The notes below the pieces were generated by a model, which had not been told where the DNA came from, searched no databases, and saw nothing but the letters and a program-made list of their open reading frames with translations. From NCBI GenBank assembly GCA_020832445.1, contig JAFIEO010000088.1, positions 1 to 64,000 of the forward strand: a stretch of DNA of 64,000 nt, in the 5' to 3' direction. Positions 20,849 to 30,014 of this stretch are shown here, piece by piece; within the stretch, counting starts at the first letter, position 1; the number at the start of each line of letters is the position of its first letter. The translations under genes were made by a program, and so were the position numbers. The DNA comes from Paracoccaceae bacterium (GTDB lineage Bacteria > Pseudomonadota > Alphaproteobacteria > Rhodobacterales > Rhodobacteraceae).

Positions 20849-22381
20849 ATGAAAGATATTCTTCAACAGTTGGAAAGCAACCGCGACGTCGCGCGTCTGG
20901 GTGGGGGGCAGCGCCGGATTGATGCGCAGCATGCAAAGGGCAAGCTGACCGCGCGCGAGCGCATCGAGCTGCTGCTGGATGAAGACAGCTTTGAAGAATT
21001 CGATATGTTCGTGGCCCATCGTTGCGTAGATTTCGGCATGCAGGATGACCGCCCCGCAGGCGATGGCGTTGTCACAGGATGGGGCACAATCAACGGGCGT
21101 CAGGTCTATGTGTTCAGTCAGGATTTCACCGTCATGGGCGGGTCCGTCAGCGAAACCCACGCGCAGAAGATCTGCAAGATCATGGATATGGCCATCCAGA
21201 ACGGCGCCCCTGTCATTGGCCTGAACGATTCCGGTGGCGCGCGTATTCAGGAAGGCGTCGCCAGCCTTGCCGCATATGGTGAAGTGTTCCAGCGCAATAT
21301 CATGGCATCAGGTGTGGTGCCGCAGATCAGCGTGATCATGGGCCCATGTGCGGGCGGCGCGGTCTACAGCCCCGCAATGACCGATTTCATTTTCATGGTC
21401 AAAGACACCAGCTACATGTTCGTGACCGGTCCCGATGTCGTCAAGACCGTGACAAATGAAATCGTCACCGCCGAAGAACTGGGCGGTGCCAGCACCCATA
21501 CGCGCAAATCATCGGTTGCCGATGGGGCGTTTGAAAATGATGTGGAGGCCCTGATCGAAGTGCGCCGCCTTGTCGATTTCCTGCCCAAGAACAACCGCGA
21601 AAAGCCGCCTGTGCGCCCCTTCTTCGATGACCCTGCACGGCTGGAGCACAGCCTGGACACCCTGATTCCGGACAATGCAAATACCCCCTATGATATGAAG
21701 GAACTTATCCGCAAAGTCGCGGATGAAGGCGATTTTTTCGAGATACAGGAAGATTTTGCAAAGAATATCCTGACCGGCTTCATCCGTCTGGAAGGGCGCA
21801 GTGTGGGCGTTGTTGCAAACCAGCCCATGGTGCTTGCAGGTTGTCTGGATATTGATTCCAGCCGCAAGGCCGCGCGTTTTGTGCGGTTTTGCGATGCGTT
21901 TGAAATTCCCATCCTGACCTTTGTGGACGTGCCCGGCTTCCTGCCCGGCATAGGGCAGGAATATGGCGGCATCATCAAGCATGGCGCGAAATTGCTGTTT
22001 GCCTATGGCGAGGCAACCGTGCCAAAAGTGACGGTCATCACCCGCAAGGCCTATGGTGGTGCGTATGATGTGATGGCGTCCAAACACCTGCGCGGTGATT
22101 TCAACTATGCATGGCCCACAGCCGAGATTGCGGTGATGGGCGCCAAGGGCGCGGTTGAAATCCTGTACCGGTCCGAACTGGGTGATTCTGACAAAATTGC
22201 CGAACGCACCAAAGATTATGAAACCCGCTTTGCCAATCCCTTCGTTGCCGCGGAAAAAGGGTTCATCGACGAGGTGATCATGCCACATTCAACGCGCAAA
22301 CGGGTGGCGCGGGCCTTTGCATCCCTGCGCAACAAATCCCTGCAAAACCCGTGGAAGAAGCACGACAATATTCCATTATAA
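20849..22381 (+). CDS. pccB: Propionyl-CoA carboxylase beta (carboxyltransferase) subunit
   Basis: A 510-residue carboxyltransferase that moves CO2 from biotin on PccA to propionyl-CoA, giving methylmalonyl-CoA. The acyl-CoA carboxylase domain shows [20 protein letters not shown] and [16 protein letters not shown] in the N-half, and the C-half oxyanion region has [26 protein letters not shown] with [16 protein letters not shown]. The start MKDILQQLE is behind AAGGGGG; the upstream in-frame ATG would cover the operator region. Genes between pccB and pccA encode small secreted or unknown proteins, in the same direction. Confidence 0.97.
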   Translation: MKDILQQLESNRDVARLGGGQRRIDAQHAKGKLTARERIELLLDEDSFEEFDMFVAHRCVDFGMQDDRPAGDGVVTGWGTINGRQVYVFSQDFTVMGGSVSETHAQKICKIMDMAIQNGAPVIGLNDSGGARIQEGVASLAAYGEVFQRNIMASGVVPQISVIMGPCAGGAVYSPAMTDFIFMVKDTSYMFVTGPDVVKTVTNEIVTAEELGGASTHTRKSSVADGAFENDVEALIEVRRLVDFLPKNNREKPPVRPFFDDPARLEHSLDTLIPDNANTPYDMKELIRKVADEGDFFEIQEDFAKNILTGFIRLEGRSVGVVANQPMVLAGCLDIDSSRKAARFVRFCDAFEIPILTFVDVPGFLPGIGQEYGGIIKHGAKLLFAYGEATVPKVTVITRKAYGGAYDVMASKHLRGDFNYAWPTAEIAVMGAKGAVEILYRSELGDSDKIAERTKDYETRFANPFVAAEKGFIDEVIMPHSTRKRVARAFASLRNKSLQNPWKKHDNIPL

Positions 22382-22387
22382 GGGGGC

Positions 22388-22834
22388 ATGGTGGACGCGC
22401 GTGGTATCATAATCTGTGCTGGGCTGACACTTGCAGCGCCGCTTTCGGCTGCGGGGCAGGGGATGCCTGATTCTGCGCCGTTACTGATGCCGTCGGGCGA
22501 AATGGCCTATCCGCTGGATGAAATATGGGACGAATCGCAATCGATGATCCGGCTGCGTTTTGTGGTCCCCAAACTTGCGGAACCGTCCAGCGTTTATGGC
22601 GGGGATCCGTTTCGCGTGTTTGAAGATATGATGTGGCTGTGCAGCACCCAGATGCGTGGCCTGACGGATATAGGAGAATTTCCACAAGATCAGGGCTGGC
22701 AGGGCGCAATTATCACCATGCTGGAACGCGATATTCCCTTTGGGACGCGGGACGCCGATGTGGTCCAGTTTTTTGAAGGATTCCTGTTTGGAATGGACGG
22801 GTGCGAGCTGGAAGATGATATGTATCATGACTGA
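22388..22834 (+). CDS. DUF6497 family secreted protein
   Basis: A 148-residue protein with an N-terminal signal peptide of about 23 residues (cleavage near LSAAGQG). The mature part has the pattern LRFVVPKLA...FEDMMWLCSTQ...ITMLERDIPFGTRDADVVQFFEGF, which I recognise as DUF6497, a family I know only from Rhodobacteraceae, often near pcc genes. Two Cys residues (WLCSTQ and DGCELED) could form a disulfide in the periplasm. The function is unknown. It starts 6 bases after pccB, so co-transcription is very likely. Confidence 0.75.
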   Translation: MVDARGIIICAGLTLAAPLSAAGQGMPDSAPLLMPSGEMAYPLDEIWDESQSMIRLRFVVPKLAEPSSVYGGDPFRVFEDMMWLCSTQMRGLTDIGEFPQDQGWQGAIITMLERDIPFGTRDADVVQFFEGFLFGMDGCELEDDMYHD

Positions 22835-23017
22835 AAACGCCGTGAAATCCCCCCGTGATGCAGAACCGCCACATCCGCGCGGGCATGTTGAATTTCGATG
22901 GTCAGGATTCAACAGGCGCTGTATTATGGACGAGCATGTGCATTTGCATGCACCCAGAGGCACCCCGGCGCGCAAAAACAAAACAACGCGCCTATCTTAC
23001 ATGAGCAGGAGAAATTC

Positions 23018-23158
23018 ATGTCTAAAGTTGCACTTCTTGCCGCAGTATCGGCAGTCTTCGTGCTTGGCGCTTGCGAAAAGCACAAGCGCGCACCGGTTCT
23101 GGAACCGGTCGCAGCCCCCATCTATGTCGAGCCGGTTTCGAGCAAGTCGAAATATTGA
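23018..23158 (+). CDS. Mini-lipoprotein A (46 residues)
   Basis: A very small lipoprotein: signal MSKVALLAAVSAVFVLGAC with lipobox LGAC, then a mature chain of only 28 residues, EKHKRAPVLEPVAAPIYVEP followed by VSSKSKY. It is Pro-rich and charged and has no recognisable domain. A GCAGGAG ribosome site precedes the ATG. A second, clearly related gene follows 240 bases downstream. Such pairs between pccB and pccA recur in Rhodobacteraceae as far as I recall. No function is known. Confidence 0.75.
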   Translation: MSKVALLAAVSAVFVLGACEKHKRAPVLEPVAAPIYVEPVSSKSKY

Positions 23159-23166
23159 TGAACGCC

Positions 23167-23192
23167 TGGGGCAGGCATTGCTGCCTGTCCCA
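23167..23192 (+). terminator. Hairpin after mini-lipoprotein A
   Basis: The arms TGGGGCAGGCA / TGCCTGTCCCA form 11 pairs (one G-U) around TTGC, 8 bases after the stop. No T-run follows, so it may stabilise the 3' end or attenuate rather than terminate. Confidence 0.5.
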
Positions 23193-23398
23193 TCCATGCG
23201 CGCCGGGTCGAATGTGACCTGGTGCAGGTTGGACGCAGTCCAATCCTGCCTGTTGTCATCGTTGCAAAACCAGTGGTCAAGTTCTTGTGCATGCGCTACG
23301 CTGAAGCGCAAGCGCAGGGGTTGTTCCTGCGTGGCCAGTATGCCTGAAGGACCAACCTTTACGCATGCTTTTGCGGAACGTGACAACAGGAGATATGT

Positions 23399-23527
23399 AT
23401 GTCCAAGTTTACCATTCTTGCAGCCTTCGGCGCAGTCCTCGCATTGGGGGCATGTGCGAAACACCAACCTGCACCCGAGCCGGCACCTGCACCAATCATG
23501 GTCGAGCCGGTTTCGACCAAAGGCTGA
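23399..23527 (+). CDS. Mini-lipoprotein B (42 residues)
   Basis: A paralogue of mini-lipoprotein A: signal MSKFTILAAFGAVLALGAC, then a 23-residue mature chain AKHQPAPEPAPAPIMVEPVS followed by TKG. The shared pattern is C-x-K-H, a Pro/Ala-rich stretch, then (I/M)-V-E-P-V-S-(S/T)-K. The ribosome site is AGGAG. The gene is shorter than most annotation cut-offs. Both are predicted to be anchored in the inner or outer membrane, with almost the whole mature chain being linker-like. Confidence 0.75.
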   Translation: MSKFTILAAFGAVLALGACAKHQPAPEPAPAPIMVEPVSTKG

Positions 23528-23541
23528 TCTTGCAATAGCCG

Positions 23542-23564
23542 GGCAGGCGCTGCCCGCGCCTGCC
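23542..23564 (+). terminator. Hairpin after mini-lipoprotein B
   Basis: A perfect 9-bp stem GGCAGGCGC / GCGCCTGCC with a TGCCC loop, 14 bases after the stop. It shares the GGCAGGC core with the hairpin after mini-lipoprotein A. No T-run. Confidence 0.5.
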
Positions 23565-23611
23565 TGTGCCGTGGTTTATGGCGCGGGCCTTCAACGATTT
23601 GGGGGACGGCC

Positions 23612-23992
23612 ATGTTAAAGCATCGCGGCTTTCCTGGGCGTTTGCCCAGCACTGATTTTCAATTTGTCATTCGCCGCGCAAACCCCAAAGGGGTAACACC
23701 GCTTGTTGCGCGCAAGCGGTTTGCGGACCGGCGCACACCCGACCGGCGCGCAGATGAAGCGTTCCTTGGCGGGCTGATTGCGCATTTCGGTGAAGACCCG
23801 TTCGCGCGCGGCAATCTGGATGCAGGGCGTCTGTCGTGGCTGTTCGGGCGCGAAGTCGTCCCCGCCGAGGATAATTTCGATCCCGCAAGCTATGATTCCA
23901 TGCTGCGTGTGGACATGCGCGCCGCCGAAGCCAGCTTTCCGCAGCTTTTCGACGGATCATCCGAGTTTGCCTTTGATACATGGGAAGAGTGA
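23612..23992 (+). CDS. Hypothetical protein in the pcc locus
   Basis: A 126-residue soluble protein with a basic N-terminal third (RANPKGVTPLVARKRFADRRTPDRRADE) and an acidic C-terminal part (AEDNFDPASYDSMLRVDMRAAEASFPQLF...FDTWEE). No signal peptide or membrane segment. I do not recognise a domain. It lies 67 bases before pccA in the same direction, behind a GGGGGAC site, so it is probably in the operon. A role with the carboxylase is only a guess from position. Confidence 0.6.
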   Translation: MLKHRGFPGRLPSTDFQFVIRRANPKGVTPLVARKRFADRRTPDRRADEAFLGGLIAHFGEDPFARGNLDAGRLSWLFGREVVPAEDNFDPASYDSMLRVDMRAAEASFPQLFDGSSEFAFDTWEE

Positions 23993-24059
23993 TGCCGCAA
24001 GGCACCGCCTTCATTAACCTTTTCCGCGCCATGGGTGCGCTTACCTTCAAGGAGTCCGC

Positions 24060-26057
24060 ATGTTTCGCAAGATCCTGATTGCCAACCGTGGTGAAATTGC
24101 CTGCCGCGTCATCAAGACCGCCCGCAAAATGGGGATCGCGACCGTGGCCGTCTATTCCGATGCAGACCGCAACGCGCTGCATGTGCGCATGGCGGATGAA
24201 GCCATCAATATCGGCCCTGCGCCCGCGAACCAGTCCTATATTGTCATCGACAAGATACTGGATGCGATTCGCCAGACAGGTGCGGAAGCGGTGCATCCGG
24301 GCTATGGCTTTCTGTCTGAAAACATGAAATTCGCCGAAGCACTGGCCGCAGAAGGGGTTGCTTTCATTGGCCCGCCCGTGAACGCGATTGAAGCGATGGG
24401 CGACAAGATCACGTCAAAGAAGCTTGCCGCCGAAGCGGGCGTCAGCACTGTGCCCGGCTATATGGGGCTGATCAGCGACGCCGAAGATGCGGTGAAAATC
24501 AGCAACCAGGTCGGCTATCCGGTGATGATCAAGGCCAGCGCAGGCGGCGGTGGCAAAGGCATGCGCATCGCATGGAATGATGCTGAAGCGCGCGAAGGGT
24601 TCCAGTCCTCCAAGAATGAAGCGGCATCCAGTTTCGGCGACGACCGGATTTTCATTGAGAAATTCGTGACCCAGCCCCGCCATATCGAAATTCAGGTTCT
24701 GGCCGACAGCCATGGCAACACTGTCTATCTGCATGAACGCGAATGCTCCATCCAGCGCCGCAATCAGAAAGTAATTGAAGAAGCACCATCCCCGTTTCTG
24801 GACGAATCCACCCGCCGCGCGATGGGTGAACAAGCCTGCGCACTTGCGGCAGCGGTGGGCTATACATCAGCAGGAACGGTAGAATTTATCGTCGATGGCG
24901 ACAAGAATTTCTATTTCCTTGAAATGAACACCCGCCTTCAGGTGGAACACCCTGTCACCGAACTGATTACGGGCGTCGATCTGGTTGAACAGATGATCCG
25001 TGTGGCCGCCGGTGAAAAACTGCCATTCGCGCAGTCCGACCTGAAGATCAACGGCTGGGCCATCGAATCGCGCTTGTATGCCGAAGACCCTTATCGCAAC
25101 TTCCTGCCCTCGATCGGGCGGTTAACGCGCTATCGCCCGCCCGCCGAAGTCACCGAGGCGGCGCGCGCCGTGCGCAATGATACCGGCGTTTTCGAAGGCG
25201 GTGAAATCAGCATGTATTACGACCCGATGATTGCGAAACTATGCACATGGGCACCAACGCGCGGACAGGCGATTGACGAAATGCGCCTTGCGCTGGATGA
25301 ATTCGAGTTGGAAGGGATCGGCCATAACCTGCCCTTCCTGTCGGCCGTGATGGACCACCCGCGCTTCATTTCCGGCGAGATTACGACCGCCTTCATCGCG
25401 GAAGAGTACCCCGACGGGTTCGAAGGGACGACACTGCCGCGCGATCTGTTGCACCACGTGGCCGCAAGTGCCTGTGCCATGAACCGCGTGGCCGAAATCC
25501 GGCGTGCGCGTATTTCAGGGCGCATGGACAATCATGAACGGGTTGTCGGCACGGACTGGGTGATCAATATTCAGGGCGAAAGCCTGAATGCCAGCATCGA
25601 CGCCGACCGTGAAGGCGCAACTGTTTCGCTGGCAGGGCAGTCTTATCGCATCACATCCGACTGGCTGCCCGGCCAACCGCTTGCGCGGTTGAATGTCGAT
25701 GGAACGCCCTTGGTTATGAAGATTGGCAAAATTCCGGGCGGATTTCGCGCACGCCTGCGCGGGGCGGACCTGAAGATACATGTCTTCTCGCCCAGGCAGG
25801 CAAAACTGGCCGAGCTGATGCCGGAAAAACTGCCGCCCGACACATCGAAACTGCTGCTATGTCCCATGCCCGGAATGGTCGTGTCCATTTCCGTCCAAGA
25901 AGGCGAAGAAGTCTATGAAGGCCAGACACTTGCAACAGTGGAAGCCATGAAAATGGAAAATATCCTGCGCGCCGAACGCAAGGGAATTGTGTCGCGCATC
26001 AGCGTTCAGGCAGGCGCGTCGTTGGCGGTGGATGATGTCATCATGGAGTTTGAATGA
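24060..26057 (+). CDS. pccA: Propionyl-CoA carboxylase alpha (biotin) subunit
   Basis: A 665-residue biotin carboxylase plus biotin carrier. Biotin carboxylase N-domain at 1-110 (MFRKILIANRGEIACRVI), ATP-grasp at about 115-320 with the KASAGGGGKGMRIAW ATP loop, ERECSIQRRNQKVIEE and EMNTRLQVEHPVTE, C-domain to about 445, then a BT-type linker and the biotinyl domain with the attachment lysine at about residue 631 in VEAMKMEN. It pairs with PccB to carboxylate propionyl-CoA in an alpha6beta6-type complex. The stop overlaps the start of a small membrane protein gene. An AAGGAG site precedes the ATG. Confidence 0.97.
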   Translation: MFRKILIANRGEIACRVIKTARKMGIATVAVYSDADRNALHVRMADEAINIGPAPANQSYIVIDKILDAIRQTGAEAVHPGYGFLSENMKFAEALAAEGVAFIGPPVNAIEAMGDKITSKKLAAEAGVSTVPGYMGLISDAEDAVKISNQVGYPVMIKASAGGGGKGMRIAWNDAEAREGFQSSKNEAASSFGDDRIFIEKFVTQPRHIEIQVLADSHGNTVYLHERECSIQRRNQKVIEEAPSPFLDESTRRAMGEQACALAAAVGYTSAGTVEFIVDGDKNFYFLEMNTRLQVEHPVTELITGVDLVEQMIRVAAGEKLPFAQSDLKINGWAIESRLYAEDPYRNFLPSIGRLTRYRPPAEVTEAARAVRNDTGVFEGGEISMYYDPMIAKLCTWAPTRGQAIDEMRLALDEFELEGIGHNLPFLSAVMDHPRFISGEITTAFIAEEYPDGFEGTTLPRDLLHHVAASACAMNRVAEIRRARISGRMDNHERVVGTDWVINIQGESLNASIDADREGATVSLAGQSYRITSDWLPGQPLARLNVDGTPLVMKIGKIPGGFRARLRGADLKIHVFSPRQAKLAELMPEKLPPDTSKLLLCPMPGMVVSISVQEGEEVYEGQTLATVEAMKMENILRAERKGIVSRISVQAGASLAVDDVIMEFE

Positions 26058-26437
26058 TGCAAAAGCGCACGCTCCTTCGCCTGTTTCTGGTCTATTTCGC
26101 CAGCTTCATAGCGGCGATGGTGCTGGCCTGGCTGATTTTGACCCGCGTGGCCGAAGGGGTGCGCGACGGCTATGCCGTGCTGCTGCTTTTGCCCCCCTTG
26201 GGGGGAATGGCGGTATTTCACGGGCTTTTCCCGCTGCTTAGCCGCATACGCCTTGGGCTGGAATTCATCGCAGTCGGCGGGGCGCTTGTGTATGGAACAG
26301 GCGCTGTAATGGGCGCACTTGTCTGGCTTGGCTTTCTGGACCCCGGCAGCGCGCTGGTGCTGTGGCTGGTTGGCGTCTTTGGTCCGGGCTGGTGGCTTAT
26401 GTCACAGCGTGCTGAAAAGATTGGCTATTTTGAATGA
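26054..26437 (+). CDS. Small polytopic membrane protein
   Basis: A 127-residue protein with four hydrophobic segments (about residues 8-30, 41-60, 70-94, 99-117) and short loops. The start ATG overlaps the pccA stop (ATGA), so it is translationally coupled to the carboxylase subunit. I do not recognise a family. The C-terminal RAEKIGYFE tail is polar and probably cytosolic. The function is unknown. Confidence 0.7.
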   Translation: MMQKRTLLRLFLVYFASFIAAMVLAWLILTRVAEGVRDGYAVLLLLPPLGGMAVFHGLFPLLSRIRLGLEFIAVGGALVYGTGAVMGALVWLGFLDPGSALVLWLVGVFGPGWWLMSQRAEKIGYFE

Positions 26438-26444
26438 TCACGTT

Positions 26445-26465
26445 TTCATCTTGCCAAAAATACTC
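26445..26465 (-). repeat. 21-base intergenic repeat, copy 2
   Basis: An exact copy on the minus strand of the 21-mer seen at 9535, 8 bases after the stop of the membrane protein gene. Unlike copies at 44.9 and 62.3 kb it has no pair of hairpins next to it. Confidence 0.9.
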
Positions 26466-26561
26466 ATCGGGGAAAATGGCGGGGACTATAGCACAGCCAC
26501 ATGCGGGTGCCCGCCCCACGAACCATAGGCATGGTGCAAGCCACCATAAGGTCACACCCGA

Positions 26562-27062
26562 TCAGCGCCCCGATGGCAGGCGTTCCAGCATCTCCTGTCT
26601 GCGTGACGGAAAGCGGTCAATGACGGCCATCATCTCGCGGCCTGTGCGCACTGCGGGACGCCGCGCTTTGACTTCGCCATCCTTGTCGATGATTGCAGTC
26701 ATAAAACCGCGCGGCCGCAGCACTTGCCGCAACGGGCTGCGGTCTTCGGGGTGGGCGTCGAAAATGACCACGGCATCGCGGGCAAAAAATTCGTCGGCGC
26801 GGTCGCGCAGCGCATCCAGCTGGCGTTCGAAGTTTGGGTCATTCGGTGTGTCTGCCATGACAACGATGATGCGGTTGACCCAGATGAAATCGCGCGCCTC
26901 GATTTCGCGGGCGTCCAGAAACAGCAGCGTTTCCTGCGCATCCTCGCCATTTTCCACCTCCGATGACACGCTGGACGTGACTTCGGTATTTTCGGGACCG
27001 TCTGTTGCAAGCGCCGCAAACGGGAAATGTAACGCAAAAACAAGCGTGAAGATCGGTTTCAT
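26562..27062 (-). CDS. DUF4174 family secreted protein
   Basis: A 166-residue protein with a signal peptide (MKPIFTLVFALHFPFAALA) and a DUF4174 domain: FIWVNRIIVVMADTPNDPNFERQLDALRDRADEF, VVIFDAHPEDRSPLRQVLRPRGF and TAIIDKDGEVKARRPAVRTGREMMAVIDRFPSRRQEM. The family has a thioredoxin-like look and is periplasmic; its function is unknown. The start is fixed by a perfect AGGAGG element. It is divergent from the mutase gene, which starts 96 bases away. Confidence 0.85.
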   Translation of the reverse strand: MKPIFTLVFALHFPFAALATDGPENTEVTSSVSSEVENGEDAQETLLFLDAREIEARDFIWVNRIIVVMADTPNDPNFERQLDALRDRADEFFARDAVVIFDAHPEDRSPLRQVLRPRGFMTAIIDKDGEVKARRPAVRTGREMMAVIDRFPSRRQEMLERLPSGR

Positions 27063-27158
27063 AATGCCTCCTGCATGCAATGCATATAGTCGTAATTGTC
27101 AGGAAAACACCATAGCCCATGCGTTTTTCCATGCGCGTGATGTCAGAAAGGAGCAGCC

Positions 27159-29294
27159 ATGAGCACGCCAAAGAGCCGTTGGGCCGAAATCGCCGCAAAG
27201 GAATTGAAGAACCGCCCCGTTGAAAGCCTGACCTGGAACACATTGGAAGGGATTCCCGTCCAACCGCTATATACGGCCGAAGATATTTCCGATCTTGACC
27301 ATCTGGGCACAATCCCGGGAGAGGCGCCTTACACCCGTGGGGTGCGCGCCACGATGTATACGGGCCGCGCATGGACCATCCGGCAATATGCCGGGTTTTC
27401 CACCGCAGAGGATTCGAACGCATTTTACCGCAAGGCCCTTGCGGCGGGGCAGCAAGGTGTGTCTGTCGCGTTCGATCTGGCAACCCATCGCGGGTATGAC
27501 AGCGACCATCCGCGTGTGACGGGCGATGTGGGCAAGGCCGGTGTGGCCATCGATTCGGTCGAGGATATGAAAATCCTGTTTGACGGAATCCCGCTGGAAA
27601 AAGTCAGCGTTTCCATGACAATGAACGGCGCAGTCATACCCATTCTGGCCAATTTCATTGTGACAGGCGAAGAACAGGGCGTGGACCGTAAGCTGCTGTC
27701 GGGCACCATTCAGAACGACATTCTGAAGGAATTCATGGTGCGCAACACCTATGTCTATCCGCCCGAACCCAGCATGCGCATCATTGCCGATATTATTGAA
27801 TACACCACCGCCGAAATGCCCAAATTCAACAGCATTTCGATTTCCGGCTATCATATGCAGGAAGCGGGCGCCAATCTGGTGCAGGAACTGGGCTTTACGC
27901 TGGCCGATGGCCGCGAATATGTGCGCGCGGCTATTCATCGTGGCATGGATGTTGACCAGTTTGCGGGGCGATTGTCGTTCTTTTTTGCCATAGGCACGAA
28001 TTTCTTTATGGAAATCGCAAAACTGCGTGCGGCACGGCTGCTGTGGTCGCGCGTGATGGCCGAATTTAACCCCAAAGACCCGAAATCCAGCATGTTGCGC
28101 ACGCATTGCCAGACATCTGGGGTCAGTTTGCAGGAACAAGACCCTTACAACAATGTCATCCGCACCGCCTATGAAGCGATGAGTGCGGTTCTGGGCGGCA
28201 CGCAATCCTTGCACACAAACGCGCTGGACGAAGCGATTGCGCTGCCGACCGAATTCAGCGCCCGCATTGCGCGCAACACACAGCTTGTGCTGCAAGAAGA
28301 AACCGGCGTGACCAAGGTGGTCGATCCGCTGGCGGGCAGTTACTATATTGAAAAGCTGACCCATGATCTGGCCGAGGCTGCCTGGACCCTGATGCAGGAA
28401 GTCGAGGAAATGGGCGGCATGACCAAAGCGGTTGCATCCGGCATGCCAAAACTGCGGATCGAGGAGACGGCAGCGAAGCGGCAGGCGATGATCGACCGCG
28501 GCGAGGAAGTGATCGTGGGCGTGAACAAATACCGCAAGGATTTTGAGGACCCGATTGATATTCTGGACATTGACAATGTGAAGGTGCGCGACAGTCAGAT
28601 TGTGCGCCTGGAAAAGATGCGGGCCACACGCGATCAGGCGGTTTGTGATGCTGCATTGAACGAATTGACCCGCCGCGCAAGCGAGGGGGGGAACCTTCTG
28701 GAAGCTGCCGTGGACGCCGCGCGCGCCCGCGCCTCTGTCGGGGAAATCAGCATGGCAATGGAAAAGATATTTGGCCGCCATCGTGCCGAGGTCAAAACAC
28801 TGGCAGGTGTTTACGGTGCCGCCTATGAGGGGGATCAGGGCTTTGCCGCCATTCAGGCCGATGTCGAGGCCTTCGCCGAGGTTGAGGGGCGCCGCCCGCG
28901 TATGCTAGTCGTCAAGATGGGGCAGGACGGCCATGATCGCGGCGCGAAGGTGATTGCCACGGCCTTCGCCGATATCGGGTTCGATGTCGATGTGGGACCG
29001 CTGTTTCAAACCCCGGCTGAAGCCGCACAGGATGCCATTGACAATGACGTGCATATCATTGGCATTTCCAGTCAGGCAGCAGGGCATAAGACCCTTGCAC
29101 CACAACTGGTGCAGGCACTGAATGACGCGGGCGCGGATGATATTCTTGTCATCTGTGGCGGTGTGATCCCGCAACAGGATTACGAATTTCTGTATAATGC
29201 GGGGGTAAAGGCCATCTTTGGCCCCGGAACCAATATACCAGACGCGGCAAAGAAAATTCTTGATCTGGTGCGCAAGGCGCGCGGCTTGTCATAA
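27159..29294 (+). CDS. mcm: Methylmalonyl-CoA mutase
   Basis: A 711-residue adenosylcobalamin-dependent mutase turning (R)-methylmalonyl-CoA into succinyl-CoA, the last step of propionyl-CoA assimilation. Catalytic barrel at about residues 1-540 ([78 protein letters not shown]). The cobalamin-binding domain at about 580-711 has the ligand His near residue 592 in [11 protein letters not shown], plus [10 protein letters not shown] and VICGGVIP. This is the single-chain homodimer type. The MeaB/ArgK chaperone and epimerase are not in the window. Confidence 0.97.
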   Translation: MSTPKSRWAEIAAKELKNRPVESLTWNTLEGIPVQPLYTAEDISDLDHLGTIPGEAPYTRGVRATMYTGRAWTIRQYAGFSTAEDSNAFYRKALAAGQQGVSVAFDLATHRGYDSDHPRVTGDVGKAGVAIDSVEDMKILFDGIPLEKVSVSMTMNGAVIPILANFIVTGEEQGVDRKLLSGTIQNDILKEFMVRNTYVYPPEPSMRIIADIIEYTTAEMPKFNSISISGYHMQEAGANLVQELGFTLADGREYVRAAIHRGMDVDQFAGRLSFFFAIGTNFFMEIAKLRAARLLWSRVMAEFNPKDPKSSMLRTHCQTSGVSLQEQDPYNNVIRTAYEAMSAVLGGTQSLHTNALDEAIALPTEFSARIARNTQLVLQEETGVTKVVDPLAGSYYIEKLTHDLAEAAWTLMQEVEEMGGMTKAVASGMPKLRIEETAAKRQAMIDRGEEVIVGVNKYRKDFEDPIDILDIDNVKVRDSQIVRLEKMRATRDQAVCDAALNELTRRASEGGNLLEAAVDAARARASVGEISMAMEKIFGRHRAEVKTLAGVYGAAYEGDQGFAAIQADVEAFAEVEGRRPRMLVVKMGQDGHDRGAKVIATAFADIGFDVDVGPLFQTPAEAAQDAIDNDVHIIGISSQAAGHKTLAPQLVQALNDAGADDILVICGGVIPQQDYEFLYNAGVKAIFGPGTNIPDAAKKILDLVRKARGLS

Positions 29295-29316
29295 CGCAGC
29301 AACATCTGAATGAAAT

Positions 29317-29351
29317 TGCAGGGCAGGGGGCCTGGCCCACCATGCCCTGCA
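29317..29351 (+). terminator. Inverted repeat between mcm and the DoxX gene
   Basis: Perfect 9-base arms TGCAGGGCA / TGCCCTGCA enclosing a further GGGCC/GGCCC pair, between two convergent genes, 22 bases after the mcm stop. Probably a bidirectional transcription end, although T-runs are absent. Confidence 0.5.
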
Positions 29352-29363
29352 TGTCGTGTATGG

Positions 29364-29765
29364 TCAGCTTGTGACTGCGCCGCCCCGATCATCAAGACGT
29401 GCGTCCACGGACAGGCGGCCTGCACCAGTGACAGACAGCGCCAGATAACCCCCGGCAAGTGCCAGATTTTTCAGCAATTGTGTCATTTGCATCTGATCTG
29501 CGGGGTCAAAATGATACAGCAACCCCGATACCACGCAAAACGCCGCCAGCGCATAAGCGGCAACCCGTGTCATCACGCCCACGATCAGTGCCGCTCCGGC
29601 AATGATTTCAAACAAGACCGCCGGCCATGCAAGCGCTGCCGGAATGCCGCCGGATGCCATATATTGACCAAAACCCGAAACATCGCCCAGTTTGCCAAGA
29701 CCGGAAACCAGAAATAGCGCGCCCAACAAAATGCGCGCAACAAGTAGAACTGTGGAGTGTGTCAT
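29364..29765 (-). CDS. DoxX family membrane protein
   Basis: A 133-residue protein with four predicted membrane helices. The N-terminal ARILLGALFLVSGLGKLGD and the AWPAVLFEIIAGAALIVGVMTRVAAYALAAF segment are typical of DoxX. Members have been linked to thiosulfate:quinone oxidation, redox balance or membrane complexes, but most are uncharacterised, as here. It is divergent from the kinase-PduL fusion gene across a 249-base region with two inverted repeats. Confidence 0.87.
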   Translation of the reverse strand: MTHSTVLLVARILLGALFLVSGLGKLGDVSGFGQYMASGGIPAALAWPAVLFEIIAGAALIVGVMTRVAAYALAAFCVVSGLLYHFDPADQMQMTQLLKNLALAGGYLALSVTGAGRLSVDARLDDRGGAVTS

Positions 29766-29880
29766 GTGAACCTCTGACGTGAATAAGTTATGAAGCGCAG
29801 ATATAGCGGTTTATGCGATGTGCAGAATTCACTGATACCCCACATGCCATGTGCGAAATTACACAGGCGCGTCCGTCAAT

Positions 29881-29954
29881 CTTGCAAAGATTGCGTTTGA
29901 TCAATGCAACATCACAGGGACAGGTTTAGGGTGTGCAGCAATAGCAAGCTGCAC
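29881..29954 (+). promoter_or_regulatory. Inverted repeats and PccR-like half-site upstream of the kinase-PduL gene
   Basis: Three elements lie in the divergent promoter: CTTGCAAA at 29881-29888 (7 of 8 bases of TTTGCAAA); a dyad at 29891-29909, TTGCGTTTGATCAATGCAA, with outer TTGC/GCAA and inner TT/AA symmetry; and a perfect 7-base inverted repeat GTGCAGC / GCTGCAC at 29933-29954. They end 60 bases before the ATG. Which strand or regulator uses them cannot be told from sequence. Confidence 0.45.
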
Positions 29955-30014
29955 TCTTTGCATGACAGATCGGGCAGGTTGCACGCCATAATGTGAACGA
30001 TAGGACCAATACCC

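Noticed and set aside
27267-28781. 504-codon minus-strand frame opposite the mutase
   Set aside because: Antisense to methylmalonyl-CoA mutase, no domain, shadow-frame composition.
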